A stretch of 64,000 bases of DNA, from contig NZ_JAKCPW010000012.1 in the NCBI RefSeq assembly GCF_021440085.1, forward strand, positions 124,001 through 188,000. Direction: 5' to 3'. This document shows positions 52,651 to 60,119 of the stretch, one piece after another (the first letter of the stretch is position 1; each line of letters opens with the position of its first letter). The position numbers and the translations under genes are program-made. This DNA comes from Dyadobacter sp. CY261 (GTDB taxonomy: Bacteria; Bacteroidota; Bacteroidia; Cytophagales; Spirosomataceae). A model generated the notes under the pieces. That model searched no databases and was not told the DNA's origin. It saw only the letters and a list, made by a program, of their open reading frames with translations.

Positions 52651-53820
52651 TTAATTTAGTGCTCTAAATAGTGCAATTATTGCTAGAAGTATTGAGAAAA
52701 TGCTTAGGATAACACCCTGCAAACGAGCGCTCTCATTTTTAAGTTTTTCAACTTCCTTTTTTAGTTCGTTTAGACCCCCCTGTAATGTATTCGATGGTAG
52801 GTAGTCAACAATACTCGATTTAGATTGATATTTCCCATCATAGCCTTCGGCTTGTTCGCTTAATTTATGAAATTCGATCGTCGCATAATGTTCACCTCTT
52901 TTTATTGCGATTGGTGAGTTTGATGTATTAAATAATAAACAAAAAAGTTTACCTTCAAAACCAGGGTCCACCTGGGGCCCATTTGACAAAATTACTCCCT
53001 GACAAAAGAGTCCAATTTTGAGATCAAATTTTCCGGATACATTGTTAGGAAGCTTTGCATACTCCTTACTTGTAGCAATAGCATAGTCATATGGTTCAAT
53101 AAGTATAAATGGGTTTTTGTCTGTTAATGTTTCTATCTTTCCGGTATAATAATACTCGTCCCCCAGTGACAAGTCATATGAAGCTGTTGAGATGTTATTT
53201 TCTGAGGCATCTTTGAGCAAAACTTCAAACTTGATCAACAATTTAATCATTCCCATCGGAAGCAACCCGCCAGAGTGCCTAGTGTACCATGCCCTGAGCA
53301 CTAGTTCACATAAATCAGTTTCAAACGAATCAAATGAATTGTTTATTCGATAAGTAAATTTCTTCTTGTGTGATCGATCGATTGCTCGCTGTTTTCCTTC
53401 CACTTTCAATTGTGCATCGTCGGCAGCGCGGTTCAATTTCAGCCTAGCTGCCAATTGCTCGTCGTCTGCATCTAGAAAAAAGGAGATAAAAAATTGATTA
53501 ACTTCCTGTTTGATTTTGCTGAACGATTCTGGTGATACTATGAGGATAGGAACTTTATTAGCCTGCATAATTTCCTTAATCTCTGTTTCTTCGATTCCAT
53601 ATTGGTAATCGCCGTATTTGGTTTTGATAAAAAAAACCTTTGCTTCAAACTCGCTGTCACTGACTATATTATAGTTGACGTCGTCCGCTTCTTCTCTTTT
53701 TGGGCGGGTAGTTGCTGCCTTTACCAATGCAAATTCGTCGCTGGATTTAAGCAAGTGATCGACTAACGTTGACTTGCCTGCACATCTAGTTCCGCTTATA
53801 AATATCGCTTCAAATTTCAT
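52651..53820 (-). CDS. Guanylate-kinase / dCTP-deaminase-fold fusion with C-terminal membrane anchor
   Basis: The ATG at 53820 overlaps the methyltransferase stop (ATGA) and gives 389 residues; an extended frame upstream is less likely. Residues 1-180 match guanylate kinase: P-loop GTRCAGKST (10-18), GMP-binding TTRPKREEADDVNY (37-50) and RLKLNRAADD. Residues 195-325 have the Dcd/dUTPase fold: SYDLSLG (214-220) and VDPGFEG (284-290). The Glu that catalyses deamination in E. coli Dcd falls at L295, and the RSS motif is absent, so the domain may bind but not deaminate. A coiled coil (348-368) and a membrane helix (369-387) end the protein. Last gene of the operon. Confidence 0.8.
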   Translation of the reverse strand: MKFEAIFISGTRCAGKSTLVDHLLKSSDEFALVKAATTRPKREEADDVNYNIVSDSEFEAKVFFIKTKYGDYQYGIEETEIKEIMQANKVPILIVSPESFSKIKQEVNQFFISFFLDADDEQLAARLKLNRAADDAQLKVEGKQRAIDRSHKKKFTYRINNSFDSFETDLCELVLRAWYTRHSGGLLPMGMIKLLIKFEVLLKDASENNISTASYDLSLGDEYYYTGKIETLTDKNPFILIEPYDYAIATSKEYAKLPNNVSGKFDLKIGLFCQGVILSNGPQVDPGFEGKLFCLLFNTSNSPIAIKRGEHYATIEFHKLSEQAEGYDGKYQSKSSIVDYLPSNTLQGGLNELKKEVEKLKNESARLQGVILSIFSILLAIIALFRALN

Positions 53821-55064
53821 AATTTGCTTTTTTGATAAATATAAATTTTTTCTTTTTCCAGAGATGCCCATTTTTGGTTATGTGATCGACGCATAGAAGG
53901 TAATATTCGTTCGAAAATGTCTCTCTTTACAAATCCAATATCTTCCAGATTTTCGATAATATCCGCAATTATTTTTTTTCGATTTTGGTCACGCTGAATT
54001 TCAATTCCAAATTCTGGAAGAATTAGGCACAAATACCCATTGGGTTTCATTAAATCATAAAGGTGATGATTGATAGACATCATTTCGATTTTGTATCTTT
54101 CGTTTGAGTCTAATCGATTTCTTTTGAACCTTGCACCAGTCTCGTTGAATTTTTCTTTATCAGGGTCAGCATTTAGATAGTAATAATTCAAGCGTTGAGA
54201 GGTTATATAGTCAGTCATGTTGGGGTATGGTGGAGATGTAATTATACAATCAATTGATTTTTTATCAATTTCGGCATGCCTAACATCAGAATTTGCAGCC
54301 AATTTGCTAATATCATCTCTTGTAAGAGCCTGTCTTCGAATGTCCTTCACAGATAGCTCAATGTCGCCCGCGATTTGGTTTACTTTCGAAAGTAAATTCC
54401 TGAAAACGTTCTTTTCCTTTAATTGTTCTTTTTTTGGGAGCATATTGTCGGCGATACATCCCCAGCCCCGGTCCTGACTACTCGAATTTTTTAGTAATGA
54501 CAGCAATGACACATGAATAAACGTTTTCACAATTTCGTCTTTTAAATTTGTAACTTCGCTGAATAAGTAGCAAAGCATATTAAATGTGTTTGCCTCATAC
54601 CAAGGCTTTAACTTATCTAAATATAGAAAACTTGTTTGTATATCTTGTTCGTAGCTATGGTTTTGATCATAGGACGAGATTATCTTTATGATATTGCTTG
54701 CCAAGCTTTTTCGATCGACGTTCTTGGTAAATAGAAACGAAATTGATCGGATATATTCGATGGAAACAAGGCAAATGTCTGTCGATTGTGGTCGTCTACC
54801 TAGTATAATGGACTGAAAAAAAGTAGTTCCGGATCCCGAAAATGGATCTAGTATTCTTGCCCCTGGCATTGTTAAGAGCTCGATAAGTGTAAACGGAATC
54901 TCGGGTACATATGTCCCCGGATAAGGTAAATGCTTTCTTGAATCGAATGGGACGAGACTACCCAAGTCAAACGACAGCGTTTGATGGAAGTTCCAATTTA
55001 TGTCTGACAATATGCCTTTTACTTTGAAATATTCAGCGACGGCTGCATTTTCTTCACTATTCAT
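53817..55064 (-). CDS. DNA methyltransferase (N4-C or N6-A type)
   Basis: I use the ATG at 55064 (415 residues), 8 bp inside the HD gene's end; a GTG three codons earlier is possible. Motif I, with the AdoMet-binding DPFSGSGT, is at 73-80; motif IV SPPY with TSPPYPNMTDY is at 276-286. Motif I precedes IV with about 195 residues between, enough for an inserted target-recognition region. SPPY points to amino methylation of cytosine or adenine. No restriction nuclease is encoded beside it, so protection of self DNA or a modification role is open. The stop overlaps the next start (ATGA). Confidence 0.87.
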   Translation of the reverse strand: MNSEENAAVAEYFKVKGILSDINWNFHQTLSFDLGSLVPFDSRKHLPYPGTYVPEIPFTLIELLTMPGARILDPFSGSGTTFFQSIILGRRPQSTDICLVSIEYIRSISFLFTKNVDRKSLASNIIKIISSYDQNHSYEQDIQTSFLYLDKLKPWYEANTFNMLCYLFSEVTNLKDEIVKTFIHVSLLSLLKNSSSQDRGWGCIADNMLPKKEQLKEKNVFRNLLSKVNQIAGDIELSVKDIRRQALTRDDISKLAANSDVRHAEIDKKSIDCIITSPPYPNMTDYITSQRLNYYYLNADPDKEKFNETGARFKRNRLDSNERYKIEMMSINHHLYDLMKPNGYLCLILPEFGIEIQRDQNRKKIIADIIENLEDIGFVKRDIFERILPSMRRSHNQKWASLEKEKIYIYQKSKL

Positions 55065-56385
55065 GTACAACACCTTCCTCGTAAAGATTAATTAAATTGA
55101 TATTTGGGTCATTTAGTTGTCTAGAAAAATATTTTACAACATCTTTTTGAATTTTTCCGATCTTTAATTTGGAGTTTCTAAACTTTGTAATGTCTAGATC
55201 TTTATTCTTAAAGAAAACTCCAATAAGTAGACTTCGTGAGGAACTGCCAATTGTGATAGGTATACCGGTTTCAGTTATTATGTCTATTTTTCTTCTGGTT
55301 TTATCTATATCCAATATAGGATGTAAGGAGATCATCGCTGATTTAAGTGTAGGGTGAGTAGATCTAACAAGCAACTCTATTTCATTTTCCATTTCTTTGC
55401 GACTTGCTGTACTTGTAAATTCACTATATAGCTCTACCTTACTAGTTTCTAATATACATAAACAGCCATATAGGTTTCCGATCATCAATCTGGATATTAT
55501 GTCATTATTATTTGCGGAAAAATCCTTCAATTTTCTGAGAAGTTCGTAGTCCGTGTCGAACCATCGAAAGGGGAAAGGATTGTTAGAGCCATGTTTTGTG
55601 TTTTCAACAGCTTCCGTAAGCATTGCCTTTCCGGAAAATTCATCTGCATTCAGAAGTAAATATTCATACAGGTGACGTCTGATCTTATGCCAATCATTAA
55701 GTAAATAAACGCTGTCATCTTTTATTTTTAATAGACCATCATCAATTATCAATCTGGTAGCCAATTTTAAGGGAACGCTCTTGTCTGCAACGATACCGAG
55801 ATGGAATGCGAGCCTGTAAACATTGTCAATATTGTCCAAGTCTATACTATTACTAATAAGAGGGCCAAAAAGGCCGTTTCCCTGTATTCCATCACTAATT
55901 AATTGAATGTCAGCTTTCGAGAGTTTTACGTTTTTTGTGAGAACGTCGTTTAGATTTCCCAATAATCCGAAAAAAGCTACTTCATAAGTTGCACGGTGAG
56001 AAGTAAAGTGATTTCCATCTTTTTTTAGTAATATTTCTAGGAACGAGCTTTCTGGGCTATATTCCTCTATATATTCAATTGTGTGTCCAAAAGCTGAATT
56101 TGCTACATCATGCAACAACGCCGCCACAACGAACGCTTTTACTTCATTAGGCGAAAAAGATCTTTTTAAAATCCATGACTCGTAGCACTTGATGGCTAGG
56201 TAGCAAGTCCCAATTGCATGCTCATAGCGATTAATATTTGCTCCACCGGTCAAGCATAATGAATTAATATTGCATAGCCTTATTTCTCTCAGTCGTTGTA
56301 CCTCCGGAGTTGCAAGGACTTCCCATACATAATCGGGTAGGTATATCCTGCCGTATAAAGTATCTAAAATGTACCGTCTATTCAT
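55057..56385 (-). CDS. SAMHD1/dGTPase-like HD-domain protein
   Basis: The 442-residue protein has the HD metal sites of dNTP triphosphohydrolases: H56 in NRYEHAIG, H92-D93 in ALLHDVANSAFGH and a later Asp (D184) in NSIDLDNIDNVYRLAFHLGI, which aligns with the metal Asp311 region of human SAMHD1. These enzymes split dNTPs to a nucleoside and triphosphate and can limit phage replication. The residues aligned to SAMHD1 Lys312 and Tyr315 are not conserved, so substrate choice may differ. The start overlaps the FAD gene's stop (ATGA) and the end overlaps the methyltransferase. Confidence 0.82.
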   Translation of the reverse strand: MNRRYILDTLYGRIYLPDYVWEVLATPEVQRLREIRLCNINSLCLTGGANINRYEHAIGTCYLAIKCYESWILKRSFSPNEVKAFVVAALLHDVANSAFGHTIEYIEEYSPESSFLEILLKKDGNHFTSHRATYEVAFFGLLGNLNDVLTKNVKLSKADIQLISDGIQGNGLFGPLISNSIDLDNIDNVYRLAFHLGIVADKSVPLKLATRLIIDDGLLKIKDDSVYLLNDWHKIRRHLYEYLLLNADEFSGKAMLTEAVENTKHGSNNPFPFRWFDTDYELLRKLKDFSANNNDIISRLMIGNLYGCLCILETSKVELYSEFTSTASRKEMENEIELLVRSTHPTLKSAMISLHPILDIDKTRRKIDIITETGIPITIGSSSRSLLIGVFFKNKDLDITKFRNSKLKIGKIQKDVVKYFSRQLNDPNINLINLYEEGVVHE

Positions 56386-57797
56386 TTTTTATATGTTTCT
56401 GCGCATATCATGCCGGACGCGAACGATTGTAGGATACCAATGAATTTACCAGTTATTTCGCCAATTACATAAAAATTGGGTAGGCACTGAAAATCTTCTG
56501 CTAGTTTGAAGCTTGTCTTTTGATAATTCATTTCTGGAAAAAATATGCTTGTACGTGACCGGTAGTCCTTATGTACAAAGCTGGACACGAAGCTCTTTAC
56601 TTCATCCCTTAGTCTGTGTGAAATCTGGTTCGGGAGAAACTCGTTTATGTCGCCTTTTTCCCATGATTTTATAGAGGATTCATAATTAAATTCGTTTGAT
56701 TCGATACTATTTAGGAAATCAAAGTATGTTTGTCGAATAGGCTTAATTAGTCCGTTATTTTTCCGTTTTAAAATTATGTCTTCAATAATAGTTGTTATAT
56801 CATGATTTTCAGCGTCGAGCTTATATAAAATGCCAAGATTGGTGAAACTAGTTGGGTTTTTGTAGTCATCGTATCCCTCCGTGTATAGCAGATTGTCTGA
56901 ATAATAGAGGGCGATCTTTCCCCCTTTGCTTACGCAAAATGTTTTGCAGTTGCCTGATTTTAATTTTAAGTCATAGTGAAATTTGTCGATATCTGGAAAC
57001 GCGGAAATTGGAAACTCAACTCGAACGCCGATCTCTGCTTTTTCAGCACGGCTTTCAACACCGAATTTTTTACTTAGTTTATCGGCTAAATTATGGCCCG
57101 ATTTGCCAGTTGCCAATATCACTTTTTCGCACGAAAGCACTTCTAGATTGCTTTTGTTAAATATGTGAACAATATATCTGCCATCGTGGATTTCAATATC
57201 GGTGACCATGGTATTGAAGCGAATTTCTATCCCGGCACGAATAAAATCTTCCTCGAATTTTTGATTAACATTAAAAAAGTCTTTTTGGCTATATAGTGCG
57301 GCGTCATAATACTTGAACTCATACCCGAGACCATTATAATAGCTTTTTGCCTGTTCGTGCATTTCTGGGAGATTGACATGCCTTTTTAATTGGAGATTCT
57401 GCTCATAAACTTGCGCCGATTCTTTTATTTTTCTCTCAATATATGCAGAATCATCCAAGATATTTGTCAGTCCACTTCCGGCTGGATATAGACTTACTTT
57501 GCCGCCTGCCATAACCGATGATCCACCAAATCCACTGGTAATGTGACAAACTTTTTTATAGTTACATTCCTTGTAATCTAGTACAGGACAATTTCTGTAT
57601 GCAAGTCTTGGGCCTGCTTCAATGCACAGTATTTCGGATGGATCCAGTCCATCTTGAAGGTATTTCCATAAAAAGCCAATTCCGGATGGGCCAAGGCCGA
57701 TGAGACAAATTCTAGTTTTTTGTGTTTTCAATATATTTGTGATCGAGGAGGAGGGTTGTATCAAGTAAATATTCGTTGTCAAAAGATATTCTTTCAA
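56382..57797 (-). CDS. COG2509-like FAD-dependent oxidoreductase
   Basis: The product (471 residues from the ATG at 57797) has a FAD-binding Rossmann motif, RICLIGLGPSG (34-39 GLGPSG), and a cysteine-bearing loop CPVLDYKECNYKKVCHITSGFGG (C70, C78, C84) like that of COG2509 NAD(FAD)-utilising dehydrogenases, with GKSGHNLADKL and a C-terminal GEITGKFIGILQSFASG block. A TTG at 57731 would start it closer to the fold and shrink the 86-bp overlap with the small membrane gene to 20 bp; both are possible. The natural electron partner is not visible. Its place in a nucleotide-enzyme operon is unusual. Confidence 0.8.
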   Translation of the reverse strand: MKEYLLTTNIYLIQPSSSITNILKTQKTRICLIGLGPSGIGFLWKYLQDGLDPSEILCIEAGPRLAYRNCPVLDYKECNYKKVCHITSGFGGSSVMAGGKVSLYPAGSGLTNILDDSAYIERKIKESAQVYEQNLQLKRHVNLPEMHEQAKSYYNGLGYEFKYYDAALYSQKDFFNVNQKFEEDFIRAGIEIRFNTMVTDIEIHDGRYIVHIFNKSNLEVLSCEKVILATGKSGHNLADKLSKKFGVESRAEKAEIGVRVEFPISAFPDIDKFHYDLKLKSGNCKTFCVSKGGKIALYYSDNLLYTEGYDDYKNPTSFTNLGILYKLDAENHDITTIIEDIILKRKNNGLIKPIRQTYFDFLNSIESNEFNYESSIKSWEKGDINEFLPNQISHRLRDEVKSFVSSFVHKDYRSRTSIFFPEMNYQKTSFKLAEDFQCLPNFYVIGEITGKFIGILQSFASGMICAETYKK

Positions 57798-58146
57798 AGA
57801 ATGTTGTGTCTTTCGTAATAATTAACATTGGAATATTTTTTGAATGACGCGATGGGAATTTGAGTGTAAAGGCATCGCCAATTTTAGATTTTACCTTGTG
57901 TCCGCCAATTTCTACTATTATGTCTCCTTTTGGCTGTTTGACTGACTTTCTAGCTATCGTTGCGGTAAGTGTATAGATCCTCTCCCAATTTCCAATTATC
58001 GGGAGGCGTTTCATGAAATTTGGTATAAGTATACTTAGAAAAAGGAAAATGGACAAGGCATAGAGCAGCATTGACCATGGAATTTTTTTTCTCAACCTGT
58101 TTAAATAATATCTTGCAAGTATTTTTGTTTTTTTTGTGCTCATCAT
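57712..58146 (-). CDS. Small membrane protein, first gene of the operon
   Basis: The 144-residue protein has one membrane helix (PWSMLLYALSIFLFLSILIP) after a basic start and a C-terminal beta-rich domain with GDIIVEIGGHKVKSKIGDAFTLKFP. That pattern is like the carboxypeptidase-regulatory beta-sandwich used in Bacteroidota defence and envelope proteins, but I do not recognise a family. It heads the operon after the XRE gene with a 118-bp gap and overlaps the FAD gene. It may act as a membrane docking partner; this is inference. Confidence 0.7.
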   Translation of the reverse strand: MMSTKKTKILARYYLNRLRKKIPWSMLLYALSIFLFLSILIPNFMKRLPIIGNWERIYTLTATIARKSVKQPKGDIIVEIGGHKVKSKIGDAFTLKFPSRHSKNIPMLIITKDTTFFERISFDNEYLLDTTLLLDHKYIENTKN

Positions 58147-58263
58147 CCAAGGGATTTGAAGTTAAAGACAGCCAATTGTGGCGGCCGGCCCGAGGTGTGT
58201 GTTTTCAGAGAAGGGAGTTTTAAAGTCAGAGAAGCGGCTGTACGTATAAATAGTCGTGTGATG

Positions 58264-58485
58264 TTATTTCTCAAGATGCTTGATAGTTGGTGTTAGCAAT
58301 TCCCTAATATCGACATTTAGTTTCGTTGCAATTTCGTGAAGCATTTCCAATGACGGTTGTGCGTCGTTAGTACACCATCGAGAAACGGTTGATTCGGCTT
58401 TGCTGAGTTCGCGAGCGAGCTCTCTGTTTGTTTTTCCCTGTTCCGTAAGAACCAGCTTTATTCTGTTGATACGCACTTTTGGCAT
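58264..58485 (-). CDS. XRE/Cro-type helix-turn-helix regulator
   Basis: The 73-residue protein is one HTH_3 domain (IKLVLTEQGKTNRELARELSKAESTVSRWCT) with a short tail. It precedes the island operon on the same strand, separated by 118 bp, and is divergent from the SymE gene. It is AT-rich like the operon and probably represses both sides of the divergent region. Confidence 0.9.
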   Translation of the reverse strand: MPKVRINRIKLVLTEQGKTNRELARELSKAESTVSRWCTNDAQPSLEMLHEIATKLNVDIRELLTPTIKHLEK

Positions 58486-58561
58486 ATAATGTATATTTTA
58501 TGCTATCTAGTGTTATTTCAGAATTTTATCAATAGCGGCAGGTAGAAAATTACTGTGTATA

Positions 58562-58607
58562 GTGTTTTACATCAAATAATTTACTATATTTGCTATGTAA
58601 TTTACAC
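58562..58607. promoter_or_regulatory. Candidate XRE operator and SymE promoter
   Basis: Between the divergent XRE and SymE genes, GTGTTTTACAT and ATGTAATTTACAC form an imperfect dyad. A TATATTTG -7 box (58585-58592), exact to TAnnTTTG, lies within it, 32 bp before the SymE ATG. Overlap of the dyad with the box is typical of repressor control. Confidence 0.45.
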
Positions 58608-58624
58608 TTTACCCAAAACAAACT

Positions 58625-58861
58625 ATGCCTAGTAGAAAATCCTCCCATCCCACCGAAAGACAATTGACCGTTTACAGCAAATACCTCCCGCGGGTGTATC
58701 AATATGTAATAATGCCCGAGATCAGGCTTTGCGGGAAATGGCTGCAAGATGCGGGGTTCGAATGCGGGGATGAAGTGACGGTGAAGTGTTTGGAGAACAA
58801 ATTGGAGATTACGCTAAATCCGGCAGAGGAGGCCGAACCGGCGCCGCTTCGCAAGCGATGA
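58625..58861 (+). CDS. symE: SymE family toxin
   Basis: The 78-residue protein has the SymE pattern: RQLTVYSKYLPR, MPEIRLCGKWLQDAGFECGDEVTV and LEITL, an AbrB-like fold. In E. coli SymE is an SOS-induced toxin beside the hsd restriction locus and is countered by the antisense RNA SymR; no antisense RNA can be identified by eye here. Its base composition is like the host's, not like the AT-rich genes next door. It is divergent from the XRE regulator. Confidence 0.85.
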   Translation: MPSRKSSHPTERQLTVYSKYLPRVYQYVIMPEIRLCGKWLQDAGFECGDEVTVKCLENKLEITLNPAEEAEPAPLRKR

Positions 58862-58911
58862 CGCGGAAATCACGGTCGCAAAACATCGCCAAATGAATAT
58901 TTAATGGTATC

Positions 58912-59357
58912 ATGCAGAAAAATAAGCGTCGTTTTATGAAGATTGTTCTTCCTCTTGTTTTCTGCATGATCGTTTCTTCCGTGAGCGGTCAACCCGTGTC
59001 TCAGGACGATTTAAAGGTGTTTTCCAAAAGCGATTTCAAAATTTCATATCCCTCGGGATGGCGCGTTGACACATCTGGTACCATGAACTCGAAGGTATTT
59101 TTCTTCTCGCCGCTGGAAGGTCCCGAAGATAAATTCAGCGAAAATCTGAATGTGATGGTCCAGAATCTGGCTGGGCAGCCTATTGATATCTGGCCTACGA
59201 GTTTTCGCAGGGGATATTTAGATTGAAGGTCCTGGCGATATGCTTTATCAAAAATGACAATGCTTACCTGGCAACTTTTACAAGTGAAGCGTCAAAATTT
59301 GACCGTTACCGGGCCGACTGCGGAGAAGATGCTGGGGAAGTGAGGGGCGAAGCTTAA
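58912..59357 (+). pseudogene. Frameshifted secreted PsbP-like gene
   Basis: The frame from 58912 (or the ATG at 58936) has a signal peptide (MKIVLPLVFCMIVSSVSGQ) and KVFSKSDFKISYPSGWRVD, but stops at 59226 after 104 codons. A different frame from about 59229 to TAA 59357 encodes AYLATFTSEASKFDRYR, which matches the usual C-terminal strand of PsbP-like secreted proteins (about 170 residues). An internal deletion plus a shift explains this. The 3' end overlaps the convergent ParE gene. Confidence 0.7.
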
Positions 59358-59665
59358 AATTCTTCAAAAGATAAGAGATGCGATTCCGCGTCCATACTCA
59401 CATGAAGAATGCGGACAATTTCGATAACATGATGGGGAGCCTTTCGAAAATAAATATTGTGCTTGACAAAAGGGGTTTTACTGTATCCTACGCGGATGGC
59501 GTCAATTGATTTGGCTTTCGCTCTGCCGTCGGCAATAGATTGAAAGCAATTGAATAATCCGTCGAGATATTTCTCTGCCTGCTCAGTTGACCAAGTAGTT
59601 TCCGTATAACCCCAAATATCCTCCAAGTCAGATTCGGCCCGACGAGCCAGGCGGTATGATCCCAT
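59354..59665 (-). CDS. ParE/RelE family toxin
   Basis: The 103-residue protein matches the ParE group: YRLARRAESDLEDIWGYTETTWSTEQAEKYLDGL, VGYSKTPFVKHNIYFRK and IEIVRILHVSMDAESHL. ParE toxins block DNA gyrase; RelE members cut ribosomal mRNA. The start shares one base with the antitoxin stop (TAATG). Confidence 0.88.
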   Translation of the reverse strand: MGSYRLARRAESDLEDIWGYTETTWSTEQAEKYLDGLFNCFQSIADGRAKAKSIDAIRVGYSKTPFVKHNIYFRKAPHHVIEIVRILHVSMDAESHLLSFEEF

Positions 59666-59910
59666 TAAGATTTTCTTTTAGCTCGCATTCTAGCTTTAAA
59701 TTCTGCCGGGTCGAAGTCTTCAACCCAGCCGCTTTGCTCACCTTCGATCAATGCTTGTCTTAGCAGCTTCAATTCTTCTTCTTCTCTTTCAAGCAAGCGC
59801 AGACCAGCCCTTACAACCTCGCTCGTGGAGGCATAGCGGCCGGTTTCAATTTGATTTTGAATAAATGTATCAAAATGTGGACCGATGGAAATGGATGTGT
59901 TCTTTGTCAT
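59665..59910 (-). CDS. ParD-type antitoxin
   Basis: The 81-residue protein has the ParD pattern: NTSISIGPHFDTFIQNQIETGRYASTSEVVRAGLRLLEREE, a ribbon-helix-helix start, then a toxin-binding tail (GWVEDFDPAEFKARMR). It precedes the toxin gene with a one-base overlap. A dyad 35 bp upstream is a candidate autorepression site. Confidence 0.88.
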   Translation of the reverse strand: MTKNTSISIGPHFDTFIQNQIETGRYASTSEVVRAGLRLLEREEEELKLLRQALIEGEQSGWVEDFDPAEFKARMRAKRKS

Positions 59911-59944
59911 GATAGATCTTGCTGAGTCGCTGATTTAATAAAAG

Positions 59945-59959
59945 TACCAAAAATTGGTA
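59945..59959. promoter_or_regulatory. Candidate ParD operator
   Basis: TACCAAAAATTGGTA is a 15-bp dyad around a central A, 35 bp upstream of the ParD start, where a ribbon-helix-helix antitoxin would bind to shut off its own operon. Confidence 0.35.
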
Positions 59960-59970
59960 ACATTTCCCAC

Positions 59971-59997
59971 AAAAAATCCCTTCGGAGACTGAAGGGA
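59971..59997 (-). terminator. Rho-independent terminator
   Basis: TCCCTTC (59977-59983) pairs with GAAGGGA (59991-59997) around GGAGACT. On the minus strand the stem is followed by TTTTTT. It ends the transcript of the MBL-fold gene 120 bp upstream, on the far side of the REP pair. Confidence 0.65.
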
Positions 59998-60030
59998 GGG
60001 AACATTTATGAATGTTGGCGTATTGGACTG

Positions 60031-60119
60031 TCTTCGACCGCCGGACGGCCCCGTGCGCTCAGACTGACATCTCTCAATGTCATGCTGAGCGCACCGGGCC
60101 GCCGGGCGGCCGAAGCACG
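60031..60119. repeat. REP-like palindromic pair, long form
   Basis: Units CTTCGACCGCCGGACGG and its inverse around TGTCATGCTGAGCGCA face each other and both carry the G+C-rich insert (long form). The pair lies directly downstream of the MBL-fold gene. Confidence 0.75.

Noticed and set aside
53821..53871. N-terminal extension of the GMK-Dcd fusion by 17 codons
   Set aside because: The ATG at 53820 overlaps the methyltransferase stop as ATGA and begins directly before the P-loop strand, which is the expected kinase start.
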